A DNA stretch of 64,000 nucleotides from Halostella limicola (GTDB lineage: Archaea; Halobacteriota; Halobacteria; Halobacteriales; Natronoarchaeaceae). The notes below the pieces were generated by a model. It was not told the origin of the DNA. It worked only from the letters and a program-made list of their open reading frames with translations, and searched no databases. Shown here one piece after another: positions 1 to 7,160 of the stretch. Position 1 is the stretch's first letter; every line of letters begins with the position of its first letter. The DNA is taken from positions 808,786-872,785 of the forward strand of contig NZ_RCDI01000002.1 in the NCBI RefSeq assembly GCF_003675875.1, written 5' to 3'. The translations under genes and the position numbers were made by a program.

Positions 1-390
1 AGCCCCCGCGACCAGAACGACGCCCCAGTGGAACAGCCCGAAGAGCTGCCCGACGACCGCGGTTGCGAAGATCGCCTGTTTCTGCGTCTTCGGGATCTCG
101 GCGATGCGGCCGAGGACCCGTTTGATCGGTGGGGAGTCGGCGAACGCCCATCCGGTCAACAGCGCCAGCGATGCCTGCATCGAGAACGCGAGGACGAACC
201 AGAACCCCTCTCCCCAGTGGGTCACGACCGCGACCGGACCCTTGTCGGTGAGAAGCGTCGCGAGGATCATCGTCAGGAACGTGAGCATCAGCGCGAAGAT
301 GAACGCGTCCGGCAGGTACCGCTGCACGAGGCTACTCGCTCCGTCGCCGAGCCGCGTGAATATCCCCCGATTCGCACCGCTCGTGCTCAT
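1..390 (-). CDS. Short-chain fatty acid permease, AtoE family (N-terminal part, runs off left edge)
   Basis: Only the first 130 residues are in the window. The family moves short-chain fatty acids such as acetoacetate or butyrate across the cytoplasmic membrane. Seen: a start MSTSGANRG, then RYLPDAFIFALMLTFLT (residues 24-40) leading a membrane helix, HWGEGFWFVLAFSMQ (58-72), a DSPPIKR loop (85-91) and a second long hydrophobic stretch from about 108. This order matches my memory of E. coli AtoE (ORF with WLPDPLIFA and WGDGFWNLLAF). An internal Shine-Dalgarno GAGGTG (complement of 398-403) sits 7 bases before the ATG, so the start is well fixed. The gene lies downstream of and in the same direction as an IclR regulator, which is a plausible controller. 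Substrate is inferred from family only. Confidence 0.82.
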   Translation of the reverse strand, partial: MSTSGANRGIFTRLGDGASSLVQRYLPDAFIFALMLTFLTMILATLLTDKGPVAVVTHWGEGFWFVLAFSMQASLALLTGWAFADSPPIKRVLGRIAEIPKTQKQAIFATAVVGQLFGLFHWGVVLVAGA

Positions 391-671
391 CCGGTTACAC
401 CTCTATTCGGCCGTGCGATGGACTCGTACCCCGTCATATGGGAACACTACACAGGATAACCCGCCGACCAGCCCAATAAAGATTATGTAAACTGAGCCAT
501 GAATCACCCGTTCATCACTGAACAGCGTCTCCGTATCCCCGCTTCGTCGACGTTTTTCCAAGTCGGGGAACGCACAGTACACACCCTCTACTGCTGGTAA
601 CAGCACCTATCGTCGGACACCGTGTTCCACAAGGCTGAACACTGAGAACAGTTCACTACAGCGGAGAGTGG

Positions 672-1454
672 TTACGACGATTGCTGGGCGTGAGCGACGT
701 TGATCTCGATTTCGTTAGAGCTCCCCAGCAGCAGGTCGGGGATTTCCCTCTCGAAACGGTGGCCCTTCAGGCGGTGCGTCGGTCCTGAGACGCTCAGAAC
801 GCCGAGCAGCTCCCCGTTCGGGTAGAGGATCGGCGCGGCGACGGCCCGCAACCCCAGCATCGATTCCTCGTCGTTCTGGGCGTACCCGCGGTCGCGAACG
901 GACTCGAGTTCCTCGAACAGACGTTCCCTCTCCGTTATCGTGTTTCCCGTGTAGGCCTCCAGGGTATTCTCCTCGAGGAAACGCTCGAGTTCGTCGTCCG
1001 GTAGGTACGCGAGGATAGTTTTTCCGGCCGCGACGGCGTGGAGGTCGGTCCGACGCGTCCCGGAGTCGGTCCCGTTCTCAACCGCGTTCGCGCCCGTCTT
1101 CGTGTGGACGTGGATCGCGTGGCGTTGCTCCTCCGCGACGAAGTGAGCGCGTTCGTCGGTTTTCTCCGCGATCTCTTCGACCTTCGGTTCGATCATTCTG
1201 TACACCTCTTTCTTCTCTCTCACGAACTCCCCGAGCCCCAGAAACCGGAGTCCGAGGTGGTACTCGCCCCGGTCCTTCACAACGAACGCCTGCTTTTCGA
1301 GCGTTTTGAGCTGGTTGTAGACCGTACTTTTCGGCAATTGCATTGCCTCAGCGAGGTCAGTCACGCCCGCTCCACCCTGTTCTCGGAGTTCTTCGATTAT
1401 ATTGAACGCTGTATCGACGGACTTGATCGAATCGTTGGATTCGGATTTTGCCAT
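672..1454 (-). CDS. IclR family transcriptional regulator
   Basis: One-component DNA-binding regulator of 260 residues, the usual IclR length. The N-terminal winged helix covers about residues 8-70, with the recognition segment LPKSTVYNQLKTLE. The C-terminal effector-binding domain follows from about 80 to 255 and ends with the typical APILYPNGELLGVLSVSGP block. The ATG at 1454 has a TATA-like box about 27 bases upstream (complement of 1478-1485), which suggests a leaderless transcript, although a GGAGGAGG run also precedes it. It is upstream of and co-directional with the AtoE-type permease, with 281 bases between them, so it may regulate fatty acid uptake. Ligand and targets cannot be read from sequence. 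Confidence 0.9.
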   Translation of the reverse strand: MAKSESNDSIKSVDTAFNIIEELREQGGAGVTDLAEAMQLPKSTVYNQLKTLEKQAFVVKDRGEYHLGLRFLGLGEFVREKKEVYRMIEPKVEEIAEKTDERAHFVAEEQRHAIHVHTKTGANAVENGTDSGTRRTDLHAVAAGKTILAYLPDDELERFLEENTLEAYTGNTITERERLFEELESVRDRGYAQNDEESMLGLRAVAAPILYPNGELLGVLSVSGPTHRLKGHRFEREIPDLLLGSSNEIEINVAHAQQSS

Positions 1455-1477
1455 GATTATTGTTCATACTCCTCCTC

Positions 1478-1485
1478 CTTATAGT
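1478..1485 (-). promoter_or_regulatory. TATA-like box of the iclR gene
   Basis: On the minus strand the sequence reads ACTATAAG, centred about 27 bases before the iclR ATG at 1454. This is the normal archaeal TATA-to-start spacing for a leaderless gene. Position and composition only; no transcript evidence. Confidence 0.5.
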
Positions 1486-2625
1486 TCATCGCTGTGGGAC
1501 AGTACTGTTCGTTCACTTCTCGAGTATAGATTACGGGTTAGAAGTGATTTCCTCGTCTCTTACTGCCGTATTTCAAACGTACAGCGATTGGCGATACGAG
1601 GGACCAGACTGGATGCGGGAAGATAGCAGGAGTAAAATTGGTTCATTGGGGCCCTTAGACGAGAAAATACGAACAACGAAGAAGAAGTGGATTCCAAACG
1701 GGCACGACAGATACGCGTTCCGTAGCATGGGACGATGATCCGTCTCAGAACCGTCACCGCGACCGGAGATCTGACCGCCCAGTTTTTCTCCGGTGGTGTT
1801 GCGAGAATCGCCCAGAGGACTCTGACGAACTGTATCAGAGTTAGACGACCGAAAACAGGACCATCGCGAAGAACACTGCGCTGGACGAGCTAGCGTTGAG
1901 ATGATCCGACGGTCGCTAGAGCATCCGGATTACAGAGATAGCCCCGTAAAATAGCGAAACCGGATATAATTCTCAGAGATTAGCAGGGGACTAGATACGC
2001 AGATCTCGTGAAAATCAAGTGGACAATAGACCCCCCGGTTTCTTCAGCAGCGACACGAAAGCAACCAAATTGAAAGAGATCTAAACTGGTGAAAATTAGT
2101 ATTCGTTCTATCTGATACAGCCACCGAACTGATTTGCATATAGTGATCGAATTTCTACTTGTTGGCCAATACATAAGAAATACTATCACAGATGAAATAT
2201 TGTATACTTATATCTACTTATCCGGAGAACCCACAGTCGTTATATCCTCTTTAAACCCCCATGTAGTAGCCTATATCGCTTTTTTACTATTACTTGAAGT
2301 TGTAACGATGCCTCTTGGCGGAAACCATATAGAATTTCGAGACACCCAAAGATAGGGTTTTATGCCGGCGAAAAGAGGAATATTGGTTTCGACATCGTAC
2401 CTATCGAGCTGGCGCGAGGAAATGAATCTAAACCTACTATATAGATATAGTATAACAAGACCATAATTGAAATATATTTTATGTAATGTATGCTCGGTGA
2501 TGGAATACGAGTTGCACTCAAAGCGATCACTACCAACGACTGTCAGCGTCAGTAAACGCTCGGTCAACCCTCGGTGGCCTCCAGTGGGGGGAACCGGACA
2601 GGGCGTGTCCTGCCACCGGGTATTA

Positions 2626-2633
2626 TTTATATC
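2626..2633 (-). promoter_or_regulatory. Isolated TATA-like box facing a non-coding GC-rich island
   Basis: The minus strand reads GATATAAA here, a strong archaeal TATA match. About 25 bases downstream (leftward) the sequence becomes GC-rich from about 2605 to 2500 and has no usable start codon for a real protein. It may drive a small RNA, or be a leftover promoter of a lost gene. Confidence 0.35.
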
Positions 2634-2728
2634 CATTCCCCCTGTGAAACTGCCCAGATAGTCCCAAAAGGAATGGGCAGAGGCCCGCTCGAGATCTCGA
2701 CGCCGGTGTACCGTCGAGACCGCCGCAG

Positions 2729-3178
2729 TCACCCGTCGAGCGACTTCGTCATACAGACCGCGGAGTCCGGACAGAGATCCTCGAACTGCGTCGTCCGCCG
2801 GATCCGCGGCGGCGCGCTCTCCCGGTCGATCGTCTCGTAGCCGTTGCGGCGGAAAAACGCCGCCGCGGTCGTCGTCAGCAGGTAGAGCTCGTCTATCCCT
2901 TCGGTTCGTGCGCGCTCCTCCAGCGCGGCGCACAGCTCCGCCCCGTAACCCTTCCCGCGGCACGGTTCCGCCACGACGACCGAGCGGAGGAGCGCGTTCG
3001 AGCCGCGGGGTTCGAGCCCGCCGACGCCGACGAACTCCGATCCGGACTCGGCGACGAACAACTGTACTGCGTCGGTTCGCACGTCCCGGTGCGGGAAGTC
3101 GTTCGCCGCGAGCAGGGCCTCGGCGCGGTCGAGGTCCGCCGGATCAGCTCGTCGGAGCGATATTGTGGAGTCAGTCAT
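2729..3178 (-). CDS. arsN2: Arsenic resistance N-acetyltransferase, ArsN2 type (GNAT)
   Basis: GNAT acyltransferase of 149 residues that should transfer an acetyl group from acetyl-CoA. The CoA-binding loop is CRGKGYGAEL (73-82), followed by the core segment LYLLTTTAAAFFRRNGY (98-114). The C-terminal block, with PPRIRRTTQF and LCPDSAVCMTKSL, is the signature I associate with ArsN2. Its substrate is not established; the related ArsN1 acetylates arsinothricin or phosphinothricin. It is the last gene of the arsR-arsM cluster, 99 bases after the small membrane protein, and reads the same way. The assignment rests on the family signature plus context. Confidence 0.82.
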   Translation of the reverse strand: MTDSTISLRRADPADLDRAEALLAANDFPHRDVRTDAVQLFVAESGSEFVGVGGLEPRGSNALLRSVVVAEPCRGKGYGAELCAALEERARTEGIDELYLLTTTAAAFFRRNGYETIDRESAPPRIRRTTQFEDLCPDSAVCMTKSLDG

Positions 3179-3277
3179 GCTGTATCGGTGGTCGCGAGCG
3201 TCAGTCGCCGACTCGCTGGCCCGCAGGATCGCCGGTCGCGCCGGTCGGCGGGTCGACGACGCGACTCGAAGCGACGG

Positions 3278-3565
3278 CTAGCAGGGGTCATCGATGGACG
3301 GGTTCGTGACGGTGATTCGAACCCTGCCGCCGAGGTCGAACGCGAACCCCCGACACTCGCGGAAGCAGCGGACGAGGCTCGCGGTGCGGCGCGCGCCGGC
3401 CCGCAGGGCGACGACCGCCGCGACGGCGGCGACGCCAGCCAGCGGGTAGCTGACGAGCCAGAACAGCGCCGGGATCGCGGCGGCGACGGCGTAGGCGGCG
3501 AGGATGCTCCGCCACGTGGGTTCTTGCGGTCCTGTGCGGTATCGTGCGCCTGGTGGTCGCGTCAT
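3278..3565 (-). CDS. Small membrane protein of the arsenic operon, function unknown
   Basis: A 95-residue protein that I cannot assign to a named family. A short polar N-terminus is followed by two adjacent hydrophobic segments (about residues 20-40 and 42-58), then a basic stretch with two cysteines around CFRECRG and a polar tail ending SIDDPC. Its ATG overlaps the arsM stop in an ATGA junction, so it is translationally coupled to arsM. It could be a membrane partner for methylated arsenic handling, or only a hitchhiker. Its last residue being cysteine, with two more at the membrane face, is worth noting for a thiol-reactive metalloid. Confidence 0.65.
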   Translation of the reverse strand: MTRPPGARYRTGPQEPTWRSILAAYAVAAAIPALFWLVSYPLAGVAAVAAVVALRAGARRTASLVRCFRECRGFAFDLGGRVRITVTNPSIDDPC

Positions 3566-4410
3566 CGGTCAGTATCGGGGTCGCTGTCGGGGCGTTTGGC
3601 TGGCTTTTCTGCTTCGATCGTCGCCGCGACGACGAAGTCGCTCGGATCGCGCTCGGCGTCCCAGTCGCGGACGATCGCCTCGCCGTTCGCTTTCGGCTCG
3701 ACGGAGACGGCCACGAACCCGGCGTCGGTCAGCATCGCTTCGAGCGCGGGGATCGACGCCGCGCCGGCGACGCAGGCGGCCACCGAGTCCAGGTCGGTCC
3801 GGAGGTCAGCCGGGGGTTCCGCGGTCAGCACGACGTCGGAGATCGCGAGGCGGCCGCCCGGTCGAAGGACGCGGTACGCCTCGCGGAACACCTGCGACTT
3901 GTCCGGCGAGAGGTTGACGACGCAGTTCGAGATGACCGCGTCGACGGACTCGTCGGCGACCGGGAGGTGCTCGATCTCGCCGAGCCGGAACTCGACGTTC
4001 GTCGCGTCGCTCTCCTCGCGGTTCTCGCGGGCCTTCTCGACCATCTCGGGCGTCATGTCGACCCCGACGACGTGCCCGGACGGGCCGACCTCCCGCGCCG
4101 CGAGGAAGCAGTCGAACCCGGCGCCGGAGCCGAGGTCGAGGACGGTCTCGCCCTCGTCGAGCCCGGCGATCCCCGACGGGTTGCCACAGCCCAGACTCAG
4201 CTCCGCGTCCGAGCCGACCGCTTCGCGGTCGTCGTCCGAATAACCGATATCGCTCGTCCGGTCGGCGGTGGCAGTTCCGCCGTCGCCATCGCCGCAACAC
4301 GCGGACGACTCCGTCGCGATCCGCGCGTACCGTTCCCGCACGGCGGCGCGCTGTTCGGCGGCGTCGAGTCCCTCGGCGTCCGTCGCCGCGGGTCGCGCGT
4401 CCTCACTCAT
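3562..4410 (-). CDS. arsM: Arsenite S-adenosylmethionine methyltransferase
   Basis: Methylates arsenite using S-adenosylmethionine, giving methylated and possibly volatile species; cytoplasmic. The 282 residues show the class I methyltransferase fold: SAM motif VLDLGSGAGFDC (90-101), acidic GVD (116-118) and the SNCVVNLSPDK post-motif (161-171). The arsenic-binding cysteines expected of ArsM are visible: the CC pair at 38-39, Cys163 and Cys213. It starts with an 8-base overlap with arsR and overlaps the next gene at its stop, so the three form a compact operon. The C-terminal ~25 residues are polar and variable. Confidence 0.93.
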   Translation of the reverse strand: MSEDARPAATDAEGLDAAEQRAAVRERYARIATESSACCGDGDGGTATADRTSDIGYSDDDREAVGSDAELSLGCGNPSGIAGLDEGETVLDLGSGAGFDCFLAAREVGPSGHVVGVDMTPEMVEKARENREESDATNVEFRLGEIEHLPVADESVDAVISNCVVNLSPDKSQVFREAYRVLRPGGRLAISDVVLTAEPPADLRTDLDSVAACVAGAASIPALEAMLTDAGFVAVSVEPKANGEAIVRDWDAERDPSDFVVAATIEAEKPAKRPDSDPDTDR

Positions 4411-4777
4411 CGTCGGACGGCCTCGTGTCGTCGAGCGCGCGGAGCAGTCGCTCCGCGCGGGGCGTCGCGGAGTAGTACCGCCACCGCCCCTCCTTCCGCC
4501 GTTCGACGAGACCGGCGCTGAAGAGCCGAGAAAGCGCCTGACTGACCGCTCCCTGACTCACGCCGAGCGTCGGCTCCAGTTCGCAGACGCACACGCCGTC
4601 GTCCGACGCGGCGATGAGCCGAAGCGCCTCGTAGCGGGTGTCGTTGCCGAGCGTCGCGAGGGTCTCCACGTCGGTCGCGACCGCCGCTTCCGTCAGCGAA
4701 TGGCCGACCGAACAGCAGTCGGCCGCCTCCCCGCCCCGCTCGTCCGTTCTCTCGTCGCCGGTCTGTGTCCCCTCCAT
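4403..4777 (-). CDS. arsR: ArsR family metalloregulator
   Basis: Metal(loid)-responsive winged-helix repressor of 124 residues. The helix-turn-helix spans about 66-95, and the classic metal-sensing pair is CVCEL at 63-67, in the position of the ELCVCDL motif of ArsR. An additional CC pair at 21-22 in the N-terminal tail could contribute a third thiol. It is the first gene of the arsR-arsM-membrane protein-arsN2 operon. A candidate operator covers the TATA region just upstream of its ATG, which fits autorepression relieved by arsenite. Start chosen at 4777 because the TATA-like box lies 27-36 bases before it. Confidence 0.92.
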   Translation of the reverse strand: MEGTQTGDERTDERGGEAADCCSVGHSLTEAAVATDVETLATLGNDTRYEALRLIAASDDGVCVCELEPTLGVSQGAVSQALSRLFSAGLVERRKEGRWRYYSATPRAERLLRALDDTRPSDDE

Positions 4778-4788
4778 TTTAGCGTACC

Positions 4789-4813
4789 CTAATATTAGAC
4801 TCTTCTAATATAG
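4789..4813 (-). promoter_or_regulatory. Promoter and candidate ArsR operator of the arsenic operon
   Basis: Two copies of an AT-rich palindrome-like word lie in the arsR promoter: CTAATATTAG (4789-4798, a perfect 10-base palindrome) and CTAATATAG (4805-4813). They are spaced about 16 bases centre to centre and overlap the TATA region 12-36 bases before the arsR start. Binding here would block TBP, the usual archaeal ArsR mode. Direct evidence is only the repeat and its position. Confidence 0.6.
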
Positions 4814-4814
4814 T

Positions 4815-5196
4815 AGTTACGGACGGAACGACTCGGTCGCCACCGCCGTTGTGGCGACCCCGGACACTCACTCGAGGCCTTCTCTGCCGTGATTTCGCTT
4901 GATCTGGAGAGTGCGACAGGCGCCGCTGCCAAACGGGGTCGGTCCGGATCGGCCGCGGCCGTCGATATCGTCGAAGCGGTCGCGTCCACACTCTCTGCGG
5001 GTCGTATCCGCTCGGTCCGGCGACGAGTCCGCCTCCGCGGTCCGGCGGAGGTCGTCGTCCGGACCGATGACGGCTCGGAATCGCTACCGGCAGCGGCGAC
5101 GGCCCGCGCCAGCGGTCCGAGAAATGAAACGTTTCCGACCGGATTCAAGATAGTTTGGCCGGGAGGTTATCCCCCTAACGGTGCAATTTACGTATC
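4815..5196. other. Intergenic region, no gene recognised
   Basis: 382 bases of GC-rich DNA between the divergent arsR and a DUF7344 gene. Frames on both strands give arginine-rich or alanine-rich products with no family resemblance and no promoter spacing. An AT-rich stretch just before 5197 (around CAATTTACGTATC) probably holds the next gene's promoter. Confidence 0.5.
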
Positions 5197-5574
5197 ATGT
5201 CTAGCGAATCTCCCGGTCGACAGGACGTTCGGACCGACGCCCTCGAGTTCGGCCTCAATCCGTCCCTGGATGCGGTTTTCAAGCTGCTGTCCAGCCAGCG
5301 GCGTCGCCACGTCATCGACTGTCTGAAAGAACGCGAGGCACCGATGGAGTTACGCGAGTTGGCCGAGGAAGTCGCCGCGCGCGAAAACGACGTACCGAGG
5401 GCGGAAGTGACGACGGAGGAGGCGAAGCGACTACATCTGTCGCTGTATCACACCCACGTTCCGAAACTGAAGGACGCGGGCACCATTCGTCACGACGAGG
5501 CGAACGACACGGTGACGCTCGCCGTTGACCCGAAGCGAGTGGAGCGGTACGAGGACCTTCTCGACGTCGAGTGA
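5197..5574 (+). CDS. DUF7344-type winged-helix protein
   Basis: A 125-residue haloarchaeal protein with a predicted winged helix, probably a DNA-binding regulator. Typical features are the LNPSLDAVFKLLSSQRRR opening (residues 18-35), the LRELAEEVA helix and the conserved SLYHTHVPKLKDAGTI wing segment (about 77-92). The protein has no ligand domain, so it may sense through partner proteins or act constitutively. It stands alone, facing away from the arsenic operon, with no clear target next to it. Family name is from memory; the DNA-binding role is inferred. Confidence 0.78.
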   Translation: MSSESPGRQDVRTDALEFGLNPSLDAVFKLLSSQRRRHVIDCLKEREAPMELRELAEEVAARENDVPRAEVTTEEAKRLHLSLYHTHVPKLKDAGTIRHDEANDTVTLAVDPKRVERYEDLLDVE

Positions 5575-5701
5575 GCGGGTAGCACGACCGAACTGGGGGT
5601 GGACCGGCGCATCCCGACCTCATCGCTAATGGTTGCCGATCCACAAGTACCCCAATTCTTTTGGCCGTTAGTTGATGCGGCGGGTCGCTAAATAGGGAGG
5701 T

Positions 5702-5890
5702 ATGGCACTGAAAGAGACGGCTCCCGACCGGGGCGAGGCGAGGCAGTTCATCGTGAAGTGCGACGGGTGTTCGTTCGAACGGACGGCGGAGGGCCGCGAC
5801 GAAGCGACCGAGATCGGAAACGGCCACGGGCGAGAAACGGGCCACGAACTCGTCGCCGTGGAGTTCCCGTCGTCCGTCGAGTCCTCGTAG
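5702..5890 (+). CDS. Small C2H2-like zinc-finger protein
   Basis: A 62-residue protein. The visible pattern is CDGC (Cys20, Cys23), then His42 and His48 in GHGRETGHELVAVE, giving Cys-x2-Cys-x18-His-x5-His, a plausible single zinc site. Haloarchaea encode many such very small zinc proteins, some of them regulatory. It starts with ATG at 5702, and the upstream AATAGGGAGGT contains a Shine-Dalgarno-like GGAGGT. It is followed tail to tail by a tiny membrane protein. I do not know its specific function. Confidence 0.65.
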   Translation: MALKETAPDRGEARQFIVKCDGCSFERTAEGRDEATEIGNGHGRETGHELVAVEFPSSVESS

Positions 5891-5893
5891 CTC

Positions 5894-6070
5894 TTACTGT
5901 ACGCCGTCCGCGTCCTCCGGATCGGGGTCGGATCGCGCTTCCTCGTCAGCCGAGCGCCCGCCGCTATCAGCGGACCGTCGCTGCAGCAACTTGGCGGCGA
6001 CGGCGCCGGTCCCGACGGCGAGCGTTCCCAGAGCCAGTATCCACGGACCGGTCATGTCGTCGTCGGTCAT
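5894..6070 (-). CDS. Single-pass small membrane protein, function unknown
   Basis: A 58-residue protein starting MTDDDMTGPW. Residues about 7-27 form one hydrophobic helix (WILALGTLAVGTGAVAAKLL), followed by a charged, acidic cytoplasm-type tail. The reading frame is uninterrupted with ATG at 6070 and TAA at 5894-5896. The composition (acidic, GC-rich third positions) matches haloarchaeal genes. It converges with the zinc-finger gene, leaving three bases between stops. No family assignment. Confidence 0.55.
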   Translation of the reverse strand: MTDDDMTGPWILALGTLAVGTGAVAAKLLQRRSADSGGRSADEEARSDPDPEDADGVQ

Positions 6071-6182
6071 ACAGCAGTTACACGGGCTCGAGACGAATGA
6101 ACCGTTCCCCTGCGACGACGGGGCAGAAAGCCGGACGCGGACCGTCGGTTACCGCGGCGAGCGCTCTACGCGCGAAGGAGTG

Positions 6183-6512
6183 TCACCGCCAGTCCGGCGC
6201 CGGCTCGTCGCCGTGGTTCGTCAGGGACTCCAGAAGCGGGCTGATCTCGTCGAAGTTCTGCCCCGTCGAGACCTCCTGCGTCTCGCTGTCCCACTCTACG
6301 AATCCGTACTCCGCCAGTTCGGACAGGTGCTCCTGACTGATCGGCAGTCGACGTTCGGTGACGGAGTACTCGCCGTCGGAATCGGTGCGAACGACCGTCA
6401 CTTCGTCTCGCGGTTCACCTTCCAGTAGCGCCACCAGCAGTTTCCGTCGCTGGACGTGAGCCAACGGATCGAACGCGATGTCGGAGGAAGAAATCCCCTC
6501 CCAGTCCTTCAT
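6183..6512 (-). CDS. Haloarchaeal winged-helix type regulator, uncharacterised
   Basis: A 109-residue protein from the chosen ATG at 6512. The core FDPLAHVQRRKLLVALLEGE resembles the first helices of short haloarchaeal ArsR-like regulators, followed by RRLPISQEHLSELAEYGFVEWD, which looks like helix-turn-helix plus wing. An in-frame ATG lies 45 bases upstream at 6557, but the TATA-like GTGTATACA about 20-28 bases before 6512 favours the shorter form. It resembles the DUF7344 protein encoded nearby in size and in the QRRK/QRRR helix. DNA binding is inferred. Confidence 0.68.
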   Translation of the reverse strand: MKDWEGISSSDIAFDPLAHVQRRKLLVALLEGEPRDEVTVVRTDSDGEYSVTERRLPISQEHLSELAEYGFVEWDSETQEVSTGQNFDEISPLLESLTNHGDEPAPDWR

Positions 6513-6669
6513 ACGGAGTTTTGTGGCTGTATACACGTTAACGCTGTACATTTTCACTGCGGTCAGGTGTTTTCATTAACCGAGTGATCGGTCGTGCAGG
6601 CACCGGAATTCCAGTCATATCACTGATTAGTATCGGTCGCGGACAGTAGGTTCATAGTCCCCGAGTCCC

Positions 6670-7128
6670 ATGCGTCGAACAATGGGCGTTGGTCGGGTCA
6701 GAGGATACTGGAACCAGGCCAAGCAGCAGCTTCGGGCGTCGTTCGCCGAGGATCACTCCCCGCACCACATCGCGATGAGCTTCGCCGTCGGGATCTTCGT
6801 CACGGCGCTTCCCTCGCTCGGGACGGGTCTGATCGTGCTCGCGTGGGTTGGCTACCAGTTCGCGTGGGCGAACAAGCTCGCGCTCGGGGCGGCGGTCGCG
6901 GTGTTGAACCCGCTGGCGAAGAGCAGCTTCTACGCCGCGAGTTTCGCCACGGGAACGGCCCTGCTGGGGCCGGTGCCGAACTTCTCCGTCGCCGACCTGG
7001 GACTGAACGCCGGGACGGACGTGCTCGCCCGCTTGCTCGTCGGCGTCGCCGTTCTGGCCGTCGTTCTCACGGTCGTCAGCTACGTCGCCGTCTACCGGAT
7101 GGTCCACGCGTACCGGCGGCGCGCGTAG
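6670..7128 (+). CDS. DUF2062 membrane protein
   Basis: A 152-residue integral membrane protein of the DUF2062 family. A basic amphipathic N-terminus precedes EDHSPHHIAMSFAVGIFVTALPSLG, which is the family's hallmark segment: HxIAxSFAxGxFxxxxP. Three to four hydrophobic helices follow, with the last at about 112-138. Function in archaea is unknown; bacterial relatives sit next to glycosyltransferases. Two in-frame ATGs (6670, 6682) are both possible starts. It converges with a DMT-type exporter and has no operon partner. Confidence 0.85.
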   Translation: MRRTMGVGRVRGYWNQAKQQLRASFAEDHSPHHIAMSFAVGIFVTALPSLGTGLIVLAWVGYQFAWANKLALGAAVAVLNPLAKSSFYAASFATGTALLGPVPNFSVADLGLNAGTDVLARLLVGVAVLAVVLTVVSYVAVYRMVHAYRRRA

Positions 7129-7160
7129 CCCGCACGACGGGCGGGCGGTAGCGACTCACC

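Larger units (their letters stand above)
1455..2728. other. AT-rich gap without a convincing gene
   Basis: About 1.27 kb between iclR and arsN2 that is far more AT-rich than the rest of the window, especially 2100-2480. Open frames here are short (60-90 codons), of odd composition, and match no family I know. A GC-rich island at about 2500-2620 sits inside it, with a TATA-like box on its right side. The composition suggests acquired or decayed DNA. No transposase, tRNA or repeat boundary was recognised. Confidence 0.6.

Noticed and set aside
403-606. A 67-codon minus-strand frame with one hydrophobic stretch between iclR and the AtoE gene
   Set aside because: Its end overlaps the Shine-Dalgarno of the AtoE gene, no family resemblance, and no promoter spacing. 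Possibly real, but not supportable.
2271-2963. A 230-codon minus-strand frame over the right side of the AT-rich gap
   Set aside because: Its first third lies antisense-in-frame to arsN2 and the rest is AT-rich sequence with no domain; it is a shadow.
4889-5326. A 145-codon plus-strand frame between arsR and the DUF7344 gene
   Set aside because: Overlaps the start of the real DUF7344 gene in another frame and looks like no known protein.
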